Source: Bradyrhizobium sp. KBS0727
GTDB taxonomy: Bacteria; Pseudomonadota; Alphaproteobacteria; Rhizobiales; Xanthobacteraceae
Assembly: GCF_005937885.2 (NCBI RefSeq)
Contig: NZ_CP042176.1
Location: 496,001-560,000 of the forward strand
Reading direction: 5' to 3'
Length of the DNA stretch: 64,000 nucleotides
A program made the translations under genes and the position numbers. Every line of letters starts with the position of its first letter. The stretch's first letter is position 1. The notes under the pieces were generated by a model that ran no database searches, had not been told where the DNA came from, and saw only the letters and a list, made by a program, of their open reading frames with translations. Below are positions 10,182-18,551 of the stretch, one piece after another.

Positions 10182-11179
10182 GGCGGCGGGAGTTCATCGG
10201 GCTGATCGGCGGCGCCGCAACCGCTTGGCCGCTTGCATCGTATGCGCAAGCACTGAGGAATCCGCATCGCATCGCGCTCGTCCATTCCGGTATCCCCGCC
10301 AACAAGCTGACCGAGACCACCGGACCGTTCTGGATACGGCGGTTCCACGAAACGCTGCGCGCGCTCGGTGATGTCGAGGGGAGCAATCTCGTCATCGAAC
10401 GCTATTCCGCCGAAGGCCGCTCCGAGCTGTTTGCGCCGCTCGCGGCCGAGGTCGTGGGCAGCAAGCCTGACGTCATCGTCTCGAACCTCAACGATCTCGT
10501 TGCCGCCTTTGTGGCGGCCACCGCCACGATCCCGATCGTCGCGATCATGGGCGATCCGATCGCCGGAGGGTTCGTTACCAATCTGGCGCGTCCCGGCGGC
10601 AACCTGACCGGTGTCAGCATCAACGCCGGGATTGAAATCCAGGCGAAGCGGCTGGAGATTCTCAAGGAGGCGATGCCGGCGGCGACAAAGGTCGTCCATC
10701 TGCTCTCCGGAGCCTGGGATGACGGGACCGGAAAGTCGGTCGCAGAGGCGGGGCGGCACCTCGGACTCGCCGTGACCGGAACCAAGCTTGTGGTGGTGGA
10801 CGGGGAGCACTTGCAGCGCGCCTTCGCCGAAATGGCGGAGCAAAAAGTGGACGCTGTCATGATCGACGAAGGCGGCAGCTTCCTGGCGCAGCGGGCAGCC
10901 GTTGTCGAACTGGCTGCGAAGTACCGGATGCCCGTGATCTATCCGTATCGCGATTATGCCGAACAGGGCGGATTGATCGCCTTCGCACCGGATCTCGGCG
11001 AACTCGCCTAACGCATGGCGAATGACGTGCATCAGATTCTCGGCGGCGCCAAGGCTGGCGACGTTCCATTCTACCAGCCCAGCAAATTCCAGCTGATCAT
11101 CAACATGAAGGCCGCCAAGACGCTCGGCGTCAATCTTCCGCCGGCGTTGATCACCCGTGCCGACGAGGTGATCGAATGA
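10178..11179 (+). pseudogene. ABC-type substrate-binding protein (array copy 2), interrupted by an in-frame stop
   Basis: Codons from 10178 encode MRRREFIGLIGGAATAWPLA, then a PF04392 binding protein with PIVAIMGDPIAGGFVTNLAR and RPGGNLTGVSIN. A TAA at 11009-11011 stops translation after 277 residues, at APDLGELA. Beyond it the same frame continues for 55 sense codons (RMANDVHQILGGAKAGDVPF ... FQLIINMKAAKTLGV ... RADEVIE) to a TGA that overlaps copy 3. The missing part is the last lobe of the binding fold, so the truncated product is probably non-functional. Alternatives are a base error or stop readthrough. Confidence 0.85.
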
Positions 11180-12174
11180 AGCGGCGGGAGTTCATCGGGT
11201 TTCTCGGCGGGGTCGCCGCAACCGGCTTGCCTCGGTCCGCGTTGGCCCAGACCAATGCCGGCCTGCCGCTGGTGGCCGTCCTGACACCGGGACCGGCGGA
11301 GTTTGCCAGGCTCAGGATGGACGCGATCCGTCTCGGCATGCAGCAGGAAGGCTTTGTCGAGGGCCGGAACTATTCCTTTGAGCTGCGCTTCGCCAACGGC
11401 GACTTCGATCGGCTGCCGTCGCTCGCCAGGGAATTGGGCGCGCTGAAGCCGCGCGTCATCGTGGCCTCGGCCCGCGCCGCAACCGTGGTCCATGAAGTTC
11501 TGCCGGACGTGCCGCTCGTTTTCACCTCCTATGCCGCCGATCCCATCAAGGCCGGCTTCGTCGAAAGCTATGTGCGGCCCGGTGGGATGGCGACAGGAAA
11601 CGTTATGAACGCGGTTGGCGGCGAGCAGTCGCTCACCGAAAAGCGAATTGGCCTTTTCAAACAACTCTTCCCCGGTCTGAGGCGGCTCGGGATGATCGGC
11701 ACCGACCAGAACGGATTGGTCGTCGCAGAAAAAAATGCACTGAAGAAAGCGGCTGGTGAACTCGGCTTTGAGTTCGTGCACTACGTCATCCAGACGCTCG
11801 ACGATCTGGAAGCAGCCTTTGCGTCGGGGCTGCGGGACGGCGTGAATGCGTTCTACATTTCAGGAGAGCCGCTGCTGTTCAACAATCAGGCGCGCGTGAT
11901 GCCGCTCGTTGCCGCATCGAAAAAGCCGACCGTCGGCGTCTACCCGGAATGGGCGCGTGCGGGCCTTTTGATGTGCTATTCGGCTGACCTGCTGGACGAT
12001 TTTCGCAAGGCAGGAAGCTATGCCGCGAAGATTTTGGGTGGCGCCAGGCCGGCCGATCTTCCGGTCGTGCAGGCGAGCAAGTTTGTCTTCGCGATCAATC
12101 TGAAGACCGCGCAGGGCCTTGGTATTGCCGTGCCGCCGACATTGCTCTCGCTCGCCGACGAGGTGATCGAATGA
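11176..12174 (+). CDS. ABC-type substrate-binding protein, PF04392 family (array copy 3)
   Basis: This intact 332-residue paralogue has the signal peptide MKRREFIGFLGGVAATGLPR, cleaved near ALAQ. The mature protein contains PLVAVLTPGPAEFARLRMDA, VPLVFTSYAADPIKAGFVE and the family ending KFVFAINLKTAQGLGIAVPP. It is divergent enough from copies 1 and 2 to bind a different ligand. The start overlaps the stop of copy 2, and its own stop overlaps a degenerate fourth copy, so the array is translationally chained. Confidence 0.87.
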   Translation: MKRREFIGFLGGVAATGLPRSALAQTNAGLPLVAVLTPGPAEFARLRMDAIRLGMQQEGFVEGRNYSFELRFANGDFDRLPSLARELGALKPRVIVASARAATVVHEVLPDVPLVFTSYAADPIKAGFVESYVRPGGMATGNVMNAVGGEQSLTEKRIGLFKQLFPGLRRLGMIGTDQNGLVVAEKNALKKAAGELGFEFVHYVIQTLDDLEAAFASGLRDGVNAFYISGEPLLFNNQARVMPLVAASKKPTVGVYPEWARAGLLMCYSADLLDDFRKAGSYAAKILGGARPADLPVVQASKFVFAINLKTAQGLGIAVPPTLLSLADEVIE

Positions 12175-12328
12175 GGCGGCGGGAATTTGTCGGCTTCTCA
12201 GCGGAGCGGCAGTCTGGCCGCTGGCGATCGAATGAGACGACGGGAATTTCAACCGGAAGACCACAAAGGCGCTCGGCATCGAAATCTCGCGGACGCTGCT
12301 GGCGACCGCGGACGAGGTGATCGATTAG
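12171..12328 (+). pseudogene. Two collapsed substrate-binding protein genes (array copies 4 and 5)
   Basis: At 12171 a fourth gene starts (MRRREFVGF). After a one-base shift it continues as SGAAVWPLA and then jumps directly to the last codons of a family member (IE, stop, 12226-12234). A fifth start (ATG at 12232, MRRREF) is joined out of frame to a family C-terminus, NRKTTKALGIEISRTLL then ATADEVID and a stop at 12328. Each gene has lost about 300 codons. Deletion between repeated gene ends is the simplest explanation. Confidence 0.8.
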
Positions 12329-12401
12329 AGCATGATCCGGAAAAGTGGGTACCGGTTTTCCCTCCGGACAAACGCGAAGCGTTTGTCCGGAGACCATGCT
12401 C
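12328..12401. repeat. Dispersed palindromic element of Bradyrhizobium type
   Basis: The outer arms GAGCATG (12328-12334) and CATGCTC (12395-12401) enclose GATCCGGAAAAGTGGG and ACCGGTTTTCC, words I recall as very common in Bradyrhizobium intergenic DNA. Inside is a perfect 14-bp hairpin, CTCCGGACAAACGC / GCGTTTGTCCGGAG with a GAA loop (12362-12392). The element begins at the last base of the array's final stop codon. Confidence 0.7.
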
Positions 12402-12413
12402 CAACAGAAGGAT

Positions 12414-12452
12414 AGAGCGGGATGACGATTCGAAGAAAAGTCATCCCGCTCT
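12414..12452. terminator. Hairpin between convergent genes
   Basis: AGAGCGGGATGAC pairs perfectly with GTCATCCCGCTCT across a 13-nt loop. It sits between the end of the rightward substrate-binding array and the end of the leftward protease gene, where a bidirectional terminator would be expected. There is no strong T-run. Confidence 0.45.
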
Positions 12453-12468
12453 GGGAATACGCGCTCGG

Positions 12469-14478
12469 CTACGGCGGTTCGAGATCGCCGCCGCCCCGTT
12501 CGGCAATTCCCGCAGGTGTCGTCGGGACACGGGTTGCGGCCGGAAGCGGCCCTCTGGCGACCTCGCGCGCCAGTTGCGGCGCCGCGGTGCTGGTGCCTAC
12601 CAGGCGAAACACGCTGCCGCTCCTTGTGCCTCCGGCACGGATGCCCTGGAGAGCGAAAGTCTCGTCGCCGGGCAGCACGAAGTCGGGACCGCGACGAAGT
12701 GTGAGAGGACCGCTGCGCGCCGGGCCGGCCGACGAATACGGCGACTTGCGTCCATTGATAACGAAGTAGCCGCCGGCTACGTGCACGCTGGGGTCCTCGG
12801 CGGTAGCAATCCCGTTGAGGGTGCCGCCGCGTTGGGTCAGCGACCCGGTATTGTCGAACTCTCCATCGACGTAGGTGCAACCGGCCGACGCCGAGCGGGT
12901 TCGTTCCCAATTGGGGTCGACGAAATGCGAACGCTGGGCGCCCGTGTACACGCCAAGGTTCGGATCGGTGCGCGCCACATAGGCGTGGAGCTCTGCATTT
13001 TTGGGAATGCCGGTGACCTTGATCGTGTAGTCGCCATGTTCGGCCACAACCCCGGAGGCGGCGACGGTGGGTTCGACCTGAAGCCGCCACATCGCGTCGC
13101 TGCCCTGTACGAGCGGGCCGTCCACGCCGGCGGGCGACGATGGCGTGGTTGCCATGGCCGGTGTAAACGTAACGCCACTGGGCGAAGTGAGCGTTACGTC
13201 GACACCGCCGGCATCCGAGCTTTTCATCCATATTTCGGCGAAGCACAGCACGGTATTGTCGGGAGGAAGGCGCCAGGTCCATTCGACGTGGTCGGGTGGG
13301 CTCTTGCCCTGGGGGAATTGGATGTGACCGTCGGTTAGATAGGAATTGCCCGCTGCCAGAACGATTTCAAGCTTGGGTTTCCCCGGGGTCCCGTTGAATT
13401 CCTCGACAAACGCCGTCAGGTCCGTCTCCAGATCGGCTAGGCCATCGTGCGGTCCGGTCGTCGGCCCGTAGCTGAGGTTGATCACGACGTTCTTGGTTTT
13501 GATCGGGTCGGCATGTGACAGGATGTACTGGACGGCGTCGTGAACATACGCCTTGAGCCACACGCCGGTCGCATCGCGGATGCAGCTCTGGGAGAATTGC
13601 ACGAACACCAGGTCGACCTTGCAAGCAGGGTCGGTGCCCGGCAGCCAGCTCGGCGGATCGCGGCGGTCCTGGCCAGGATGCATGGGACCGATGCGTGACG
13701 AAGTCGGGACGCGCCCCGCGAACACGTCCATCACATGCGCACCGTGTAACTTCCGGAGCGCGAGGTTGGTGAAGCCGGCATCCGCGTAACAGCCATCCTC
13801 GTCGATGCTGCCTGTCGGCGTCAAATGCCGTCCGATCCATTCATCCAATCCCATTTGTTGTGACGGCACGGCGAAATCGCGCCGGAATTCGAGGCCGTAG
13901 TTGAAGTCCGACGGTACCTCCCCGAACAGGCGTGGCGGGTTGCCGCTACCAATGACCGGGACCGGTTGCTTGCCCGTGTCCTGGTCCCAGATGGCCCGCA
14001 CCCGCGTGCTGGCCGTACCCGCCTGGCTCCCGAGAAATTGCGCGGCCGCAAATGGGCAGCCGTCGTCCAGCACGCCGATCAGGAGCGCCCCGGGCGGATA
14101 CTTGCCGTCCGCCCAGCGCTGGTTAACCGTCCTCTGGACGACGAGGTTCCGTTTGATCGTCACCTTCAACGGAAGCGACAGCTCGACCCTGGAAACATAA
14201 TGATCCCAGACACGGCGTGCGCCGGAGTCGCGCACCGCGTGGGCGAGGCTACGCATCGTGACATAGCTGGCATTTTTTTCGGTCGGGCCGAGCTCGACAC
14301 GACTGCCGGCTTTCCTCATGTTCCGGACGAATTCGTTGGCCTGTCCGGCCTTCTTGAGCGCCACGAGGAAGAACAGCAGGGATTTCCCGTCGAAATACTC
14401 GATGTTCTTGAAGTTCGTCGAGATCGCGTAGCGGAGATACGGACCAAAGCACTGCGGGTAGCGGTCGCGTTTGGGCAT
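12469..14478 (-). CDS. Subtilisin-like serine protease (S8)
   Basis: This 669-residue protein carries all the subtilase catalytic signatures: Asp in GVLDDGCPF (D138), His in LHGAHVMDVFAG (H244), the oxyanion Asn in LAAGNS (about 405), and Ser in GTSTAAPQLA (S630). The gap between His and Ser holds an inserted beta-rich region (about 420-520, with DVTLTSPSGVTFTP) resembling a P- or C2-like domain. No signal peptide is visible, so it may act in the cytoplasm or be exported another way. It lies 39 bp downstream of the haloperoxidase-like gene. A role in activating or clearing partner proteins is inference. Confidence 0.88.
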   Translation of the reverse strand: MPKRDRYPQCFGPYLRYAISTNFKNIEYFDGKSLLFFLVALKKAGQANEFVRNMRKAGSRVELGPTEKNASYVTMRSLAHAVRDSGARRVWDHYVSRVELSLPLKVTIKRNLVVQRTVNQRWADGKYPPGALLIGVLDDGCPFAAAQFLGSQAGTASTRVRAIWDQDTGKQPVPVIGSGNPPRLFGEVPSDFNYGLEFRRDFAVPSQQMGLDEWIGRHLTPTGSIDEDGCYADAGFTNLALRKLHGAHVMDVFAGRVPTSSRIGPMHPGQDRRDPPSWLPGTDPACKVDLVFVQFSQSCIRDATGVWLKAYVHDAVQYILSHADPIKTKNVVINLSYGPTTGPHDGLADLETDLTAFVEEFNGTPGKPKLEIVLAAGNSYLTDGHIQFPQGKSPPDHVEWTWRLPPDNTVLCFAEIWMKSSDAGGVDVTLTSPSGVTFTPAMATTPSSPAGVDGPLVQGSDAMWRLQVEPTVAASGVVAEHGDYTIKVTGIPKNAELHAYVARTDPNLGVYTGAQRSHFVDPNWERTRSASAGCTYVDGEFDNTGSLTQRGGTLNGIATAEDPSVHVAGGYFVINGRKSPYSSAGPARSGPLTLRRGPDFVLPGDETFALQGIRAGGTRSGSVFRLVGTSTAAPQLAREVARGPLPAATRVPTTPAGIAERGGGDLEPP

Positions 14479-14517
14479 GGGATGGCCTCTGCTTCGGGTT
14501 GCAGGACGCTGCTTTGC

Positions 14518-15654
14518 CTACAGGAATTTACCGGCCCACTCCTCTCGCGCCTTGAGCCAGAAATACTTCAGCAAAGGCGACGGCGTGATAGTCGCGCCGG
14601 TGGATTGGGAATAGAACGGCCCGCCGCTGAGTGACTGGGTGACCGTGTCGAACGGATTGAAGTCCGTCGCGGGTGCGGCGTCGATTCCCGCGGCGAGGAA
14701 CTTTCGCCCCTTGAATTTCTTGCCGCCCGTGCAACGCCCGACGACGTATTCACCCAAGGCAACACCCAGCATGCGTCCTGCCATGCTATCGACCGGGAAA
14801 TGCACTCCCGCAATGACGCGGTTGGTCGTGATCCGCGCCGCCTGTCGCTCGAACTGGTCGATCACCGTTGGGTATTTTGGTTGTCCAGCGTTGTTTTTCG
14901 CATCGAGATAGAGCAGCGACTTCAACACGTGCGCGACCGCATAGGCCTGCGTCGCGTGTCCCATCGGAAACGTTCCGTGCCCCGGGGTTGTGATCATCGG
15001 TTGCACCTGGGCGTTGTATTCGACCGGACGCCAGCAAGCCAGCGCGTGCTTGAACCGCATTTCAACATACACGCAGAACTGCAGCGTGATGTTGATCAGT
15101 TCGAGCGTTCGCCTGGTCCGGTCGGGATGCAAGTAAGGGATCGAGGACCAGAAAGCATACTGGGGATCGATCTGCGCCAGGACTTCCGTGGCGCGTTCAT
15201 CACGCAGTTCAGCCCAGCTGAGGACCAGCGGAATCTGTTTCGCGAACGTCGCATGCTTCGGACGTCCGATTTCCGCGATGAGGGATGCGGACGAACGGAC
15301 CCGGAATCCCTTGCCCGACAGCGATTTGTCAAGATTGATCCCGTGCATCATTTCGCCGACCGCCAGGAAGGCGCGAACCCACGGCTCCCAACGCTCCATC
15401 TGGATCGCATGATCGATGCCCGGCAATGCCGGCGCGTAGGTGTCCGTATCAGGAACAGTGGTCCCTTCGCGCCCGAGAATGAGCGCTTCCACCATGACCG
15501 GATTGGCATAGGCATCGGCCATCGTGCCGAAGATTGAGCCGCCGGCTCCGCCGACGCCGGCTGCTCCGCCAACTCCACCGGCTCCGCCCGCGCCGCCGGC
15601 GCCTCCCGCTCCACCTGCGCCGCCCGCTCCGCCTGCTCCGCCCAGTTGGCTCAT
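14518..15654 (-). CDS. Vanadium-haloperoxidase/PAP2-type protein with Gly-rich N-terminus
   Basis: This 378-residue protein holds the vanadate/phosphate-binding signature of the PAP2/vanadium chloroperoxidase fold: K202 and R209 in KHALACWRP, PMGH at 230-233, and R279, H285 and D289 in NRVIAGVHFPVD. In most relatives the second motif is PSGH; here Met replaces the Ser. Residues 5-39 are almost pure GGA repeats, a flexible collagen-like tail. There is no signal peptide. It may be a haloperoxidase or an acid phosphatase; sequence alone does not decide. Its neighbours suggest one operon with the cyclase and protease. Confidence 0.85.
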   Translation of the reverse strand: MSQLGGAGGAGGAGGAGGAGGAGGAGGVGGAAGVGGAGGSIFGTMADAYANPVMVEALILGREGTTVPDTDTYAPALPGIDHAIQMERWEPWVRAFLAVGEMMHGINLDKSLSGKGFRVRSSASLIAEIGRPKHATFAKQIPLVLSWAELRDERATEVLAQIDPQYAFWSSIPYLHPDRTRRTLELINITLQFCVYVEMRFKHALACWRPVEYNAQVQPMITTPGHGTFPMGHATQAYAVAHVLKSLLYLDAKNNAGQPKYPTVIDQFERQAARITTNRVIAGVHFPVDSMAGRMLGVALGEYVVGRCTGGKKFKGRKFLAAGIDAAPATDFNPFDTVTQSLSGGPFYSQSTGATITPSPLLKYFWLKAREEWAGKFL

Positions 15655-15775
15655 CTCGGCCTCCCTGTGAGTTAAGTCAGCTTCCCGATGGTAATCCTGT
15701 CATTGCGGGCAATTTGCCCGGTTGTGATCGCCCCAAATGTGTACTCGTTCACACGAGCCGGACATTTTTCCGAGA

Positions 15776-17701
15776 TCAATGCCGGCTCGAGGTGCCATTT
15801 CCCGATGGCAAACCTGCCATTGCCAGACAGCACGCCCACTGCCGCCCGGTTTCAAGCTCCGCATTCGGCATGCGCGCAAGATATCTCTCCACGGTCAGTT
15901 GCGGCTCGAGCTGCCGCACCCTGGCGAGCGTCTCGCGCGCCTCATCCATTCGACCCTGTGCGACGAGCGAGATCGTCAGGGCCCGCCAGGTCGAAGGGTG
16001 CATGCGGTGCAGCACCAGCGACGCGCGCGCAAGCCTTTCGGCATTCTCGTATTGTTGCGCGGAAAGCTCAGCCGTCGCGCCGAGGGACTCGAAATAATAG
16101 CGCTGCGGATCGAGTGGAGAGAGCTCCATCGCGCGGCGTGTCGCGTCCACTGCCGCCTTTCCTTCTCCCATGAACGCGCTGACCGTGCCGAGATAGAGCC
16201 AGCCGAGGGCGTGGCTGGGGTTGGCATTCACGGCGTCGTTGCAGCGCTTGCGCGCGGTGTCCAGGTCCTTCAACAGGTGACAATAGACGAACCCTTCGGT
16301 GGCCAGCGCGAGCGCGTCGGACGGATCCCGGTCGAGGGCGGCGTGGGTGGTGCTCAAGGCCTCGGTCGCCTCGCGCTTGCGGTCCTCCGACCAGCCGCGC
16401 GTCACCTGCAGAATGTACCAATTGCCGAGCCAGGCGCGCGGGGCTGCGACCCGGCCATGCCGGTTGATCAGTTCGTCAAGGATCTTGCGGGTCTGGAGGA
16501 ATTCATCCTTGTTGGAGCGGTGCATCAACTTGATGCTGCCAAGCAGCAGCGAGTAGCTCTCGAGAGTCGGCAGCGGTTGGGTCAGAATATGCTCGACCTC
16601 GGCGTCGAATACGGCGAAATGCACCGCCTGGGCGATACGATCCGCCAGTTCGCTTTCCGGCCTCAAGAGATCGCCGATTTCGCCGTTCAACCGGTCGGTC
16701 CAGACGACCCGGTTGGTGCGCGCTTCGGAGAGTTCGGCGGTCACCATGATCTGGCCTGCATTCGCAACATACGCGCCACTGAGGACATAGGTGGCGCCAA
16801 GATGCGCCGACACCTCTCCGACGTCGTTCGCACGGCCGCGGAACACCGCTGTCGACAGGCGCGAAATCACTTTCAGGTCTGCCGCCTTCGACAGTCGCCA
16901 GATCACGCTGTCGGCAATCAAGTTGCCGACATCGAAAAGCGCCGGGGTGTCGTTCCTCGCGGAGAAAGGGATCACGGCGATGGTCGGCTGCATGGCCGTT
17001 CCATAGTCGCGCCGCCCGGTGAGGCCTGGATGCGGGCTGGCCGGGCCGACCCGGTACGCCCGAACCGGCTTGTCAAAATGCTTGAGAATGCAATCGCCCA
17101 GATCCTCGCACGACGCATCGACGCCGTGCGTAAGCTCGTCGCGCGCCGCGGCACTGCCGATGGTCTCGCCGGGATTGGCCAGGCTGGCCAGGGCGGCTGC
17201 CAGCTGCTCATGGGCCGACGCGCTCGCAATCGTCTCGCCCGGTCCGGCCAGCGTGGCCAACCGCGCTGCGAGATTTACGCCGGTCCCGTAGATATCGAGG
17301 CCGTCGCTCCATGCCATCGCGGCGTTGATGCCGGCGCGCAACTGGAAATGCTGATCTTCGGGGAGGCCCGCGTTGTGCGCGTCAAGTGTCCGGTGCATGT
17401 CGGCGGCGGCATCGACGGCGTCGGGCACCGCCTCGAAGCGAGCCATCAGGCCGTCGCCCAGGCTCTTCACCAGGACGCCGCGACGGCGCGGCAGGATCTC
17501 GGTCGTAACGATACGGGCAAAGTCTGCCCATCGGCGCACGCTGGAGGCTTCGTGCTCCTGCATCAGCCTGACCGATTCCACGAGGTCGACCAACAACACG
17601 ACGGTCTCTTGGCGTACGAGGCCGACGGCGGCGCCACGAACGGAGGATCGCTCGGTCGGGGCGGCCTGCGCTTCGCCTTTGTCCACCGCGTCATCGTTCA
17701 T
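15776..17701 (-). CDS. Class III adenylate/guanylate cyclase with TolB-like and TPR domains
   Basis: This 641-residue protein has three parts. The cyclase domain (about 30-165) keeps the metal-binding D39 (LLVDLVES) and D83 (KSLGDGLMARF) and the transition-state N143 and R147 (GVNLAARL), so it is probably active. A segment at 238-345 starting TIAVIPFSARND resembles the TolB-like domain found in many rhizobial cyclases. Residues about 360-620 are TPR-type helical repeats. The motif LANPGETIGSAAARDEL (174-190) duplicates LAGPGETIASASAHEQL just before it. It is upstream of the haloperoxidase and protease genes on the same strand and could supply cAMP signalling or a binding platform. Confidence 0.87.
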   Translation of the reverse strand: MNDDAVDKGEAQAAPTERSSVRGAAVGLVRQETVVLLVDLVESVRLMQEHEASSVRRWADFARIVTTEILPRRRGVLVKSLGDGLMARFEAVPDAVDAAADMHRTLDAHNAGLPEDQHFQLRAGINAAMAWSDGLDIYGTGVNLAARLATLAGPGETIASASAHEQLAAALASLANPGETIGSAAARDELTHGVDASCEDLGDCILKHFDKPVRAYRVGPASPHPGLTGRRDYGTAMQPTIAVIPFSARNDTPALFDVGNLIADSVIWRLSKAADLKVISRLSTAVFRGRANDVGEVSAHLGATYVLSGAYVANAGQIMVTAELSEARTNRVVWTDRLNGEIGDLLRPESELADRIAQAVHFAVFDAEVEHILTQPLPTLESYSLLLGSIKLMHRSNKDEFLQTRKILDELINRHGRVAAPRAWLGNWYILQVTRGWSEDRKREATEALSTTHAALDRDPSDALALATEGFVYCHLLKDLDTARKRCNDAVNANPSHALGWLYLGTVSAFMGEGKAAVDATRRAMELSPLDPQRYYFESLGATAELSAQQYENAERLARASLVLHRMHPSTWRALTISLVAQGRMDEARETLARVRQLEPQLTVERYLARMPNAELETGRQWACCLAMAGLPSGNGTSSRH

Positions 17702-17868
17702 GCTGAACCAGCTCGCGATCCCGATCCTGGCATCCTAGGAGGTATAAATCGGCAAGCCAAGAGGGCGGGAAATGGTCGCGTCGGTTGAACGGATGCCGAA
17801 CTGCCAAATGCCGGATGCGCCCCCTGGATCGATGACCGGGCGGCGGCGTCACCTTCAGCCATGCGTCA

Positions 17869-18351
17869 TTATTGGGCAGGCCGCCTTCGAACCAGAAACT
17901 TCTGCATCCCTTGCAGCACCAGCTCCTTGCGCTGGTTGAACACGGTCGAGCGCAGTGTCACCACGCCGGTGCTGCGGCCGGGCACCAGTTCGATCACTTC
18001 GAGTGCGGGATAGATGGTGTCACCGGCATAGACCGGCTTCAGGAACCTGCTCGATTGTTCGAGAAATCCGACCAGCGATTCCTCGACGATGTAGGGAAAC
18101 AGCCCGGCGCCCGGCGCGGTATGCGCCAGGGTCTGGAAACCGTGCGCGAGCAGATCCGGCATGCCGCGGGTGCGGCAATATTCGACATCGTAATGGATCG
18201 GGTGGGTGTCGCCGCTCGCGGTCTGGAATGCCGCGAATACCGCCGACGTCTGGGTCCGGCTCGGGATCACGAAGCGCTCGCCGAGCACAAAATCTTCGAA
18301 CCAGCGCTGCTCACTCACCATGCGATGTTGGGCGGGATCGAAGTCGGTCAT
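17869..18351 (-). CDS. MaoC-like hot-dog dehydratase
   Basis: This 160-residue single hot-dog domain protein resembles the MaoC (R)-enoyl-CoA hydratase family. The hydratase motif is recognisable as TASGDTHPIHYDVEYCRTRG, with the Asp and His expected for catalysis, and is followed by LLAHGFQTLAH. It probably hydrates or dehydrates an acyl-CoA; the substrate cannot be read. It stands alone, divergent from the EamA transporter gene, with a 200-bp gap containing no obvious operator. Confidence 0.85.
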   Translation of the reverse strand: MTDFDPAQHRMVSEQRWFEDFVLGERFVIPSRTQTSAVFAAFQTASGDTHPIHYDVEYCRTRGMPDLLAHGFQTLAHTAPGAGLFPYIVEESLVGFLEQSSRFLKPVYAGDTIYPALEVIELVPGRSTGVVTLRSTVFNQRKELVLQGMQKFLVRRRPAQ

Positions 18352-18551
18352 ATCAGGGTTTCCTCTCGGGACGTTTCTTTGTTGCCGGTCTACCGGTATC
18401 GCAGCGCCGCGCCTGCGACAATTGGTACAATTCGACCGGCTCGCGCGCGCCCCATCCTACTTTGCATGGGGTTGTTTTCGCGATTTTGTGTCTGGGGCCC
18501 TGCGGTGTGCCGCTATGGACATCCCGGGCGTCACCGTCTTTAAGGCTTCGC

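Noticed and set aside
15737..17788. A 683-codon plus-strand frame over the cyclase gene
   Set aside because: Its translation is Arg/Gly/His-rich shadow sequence, while the minus strand holds intact cyclase and TPR motifs.
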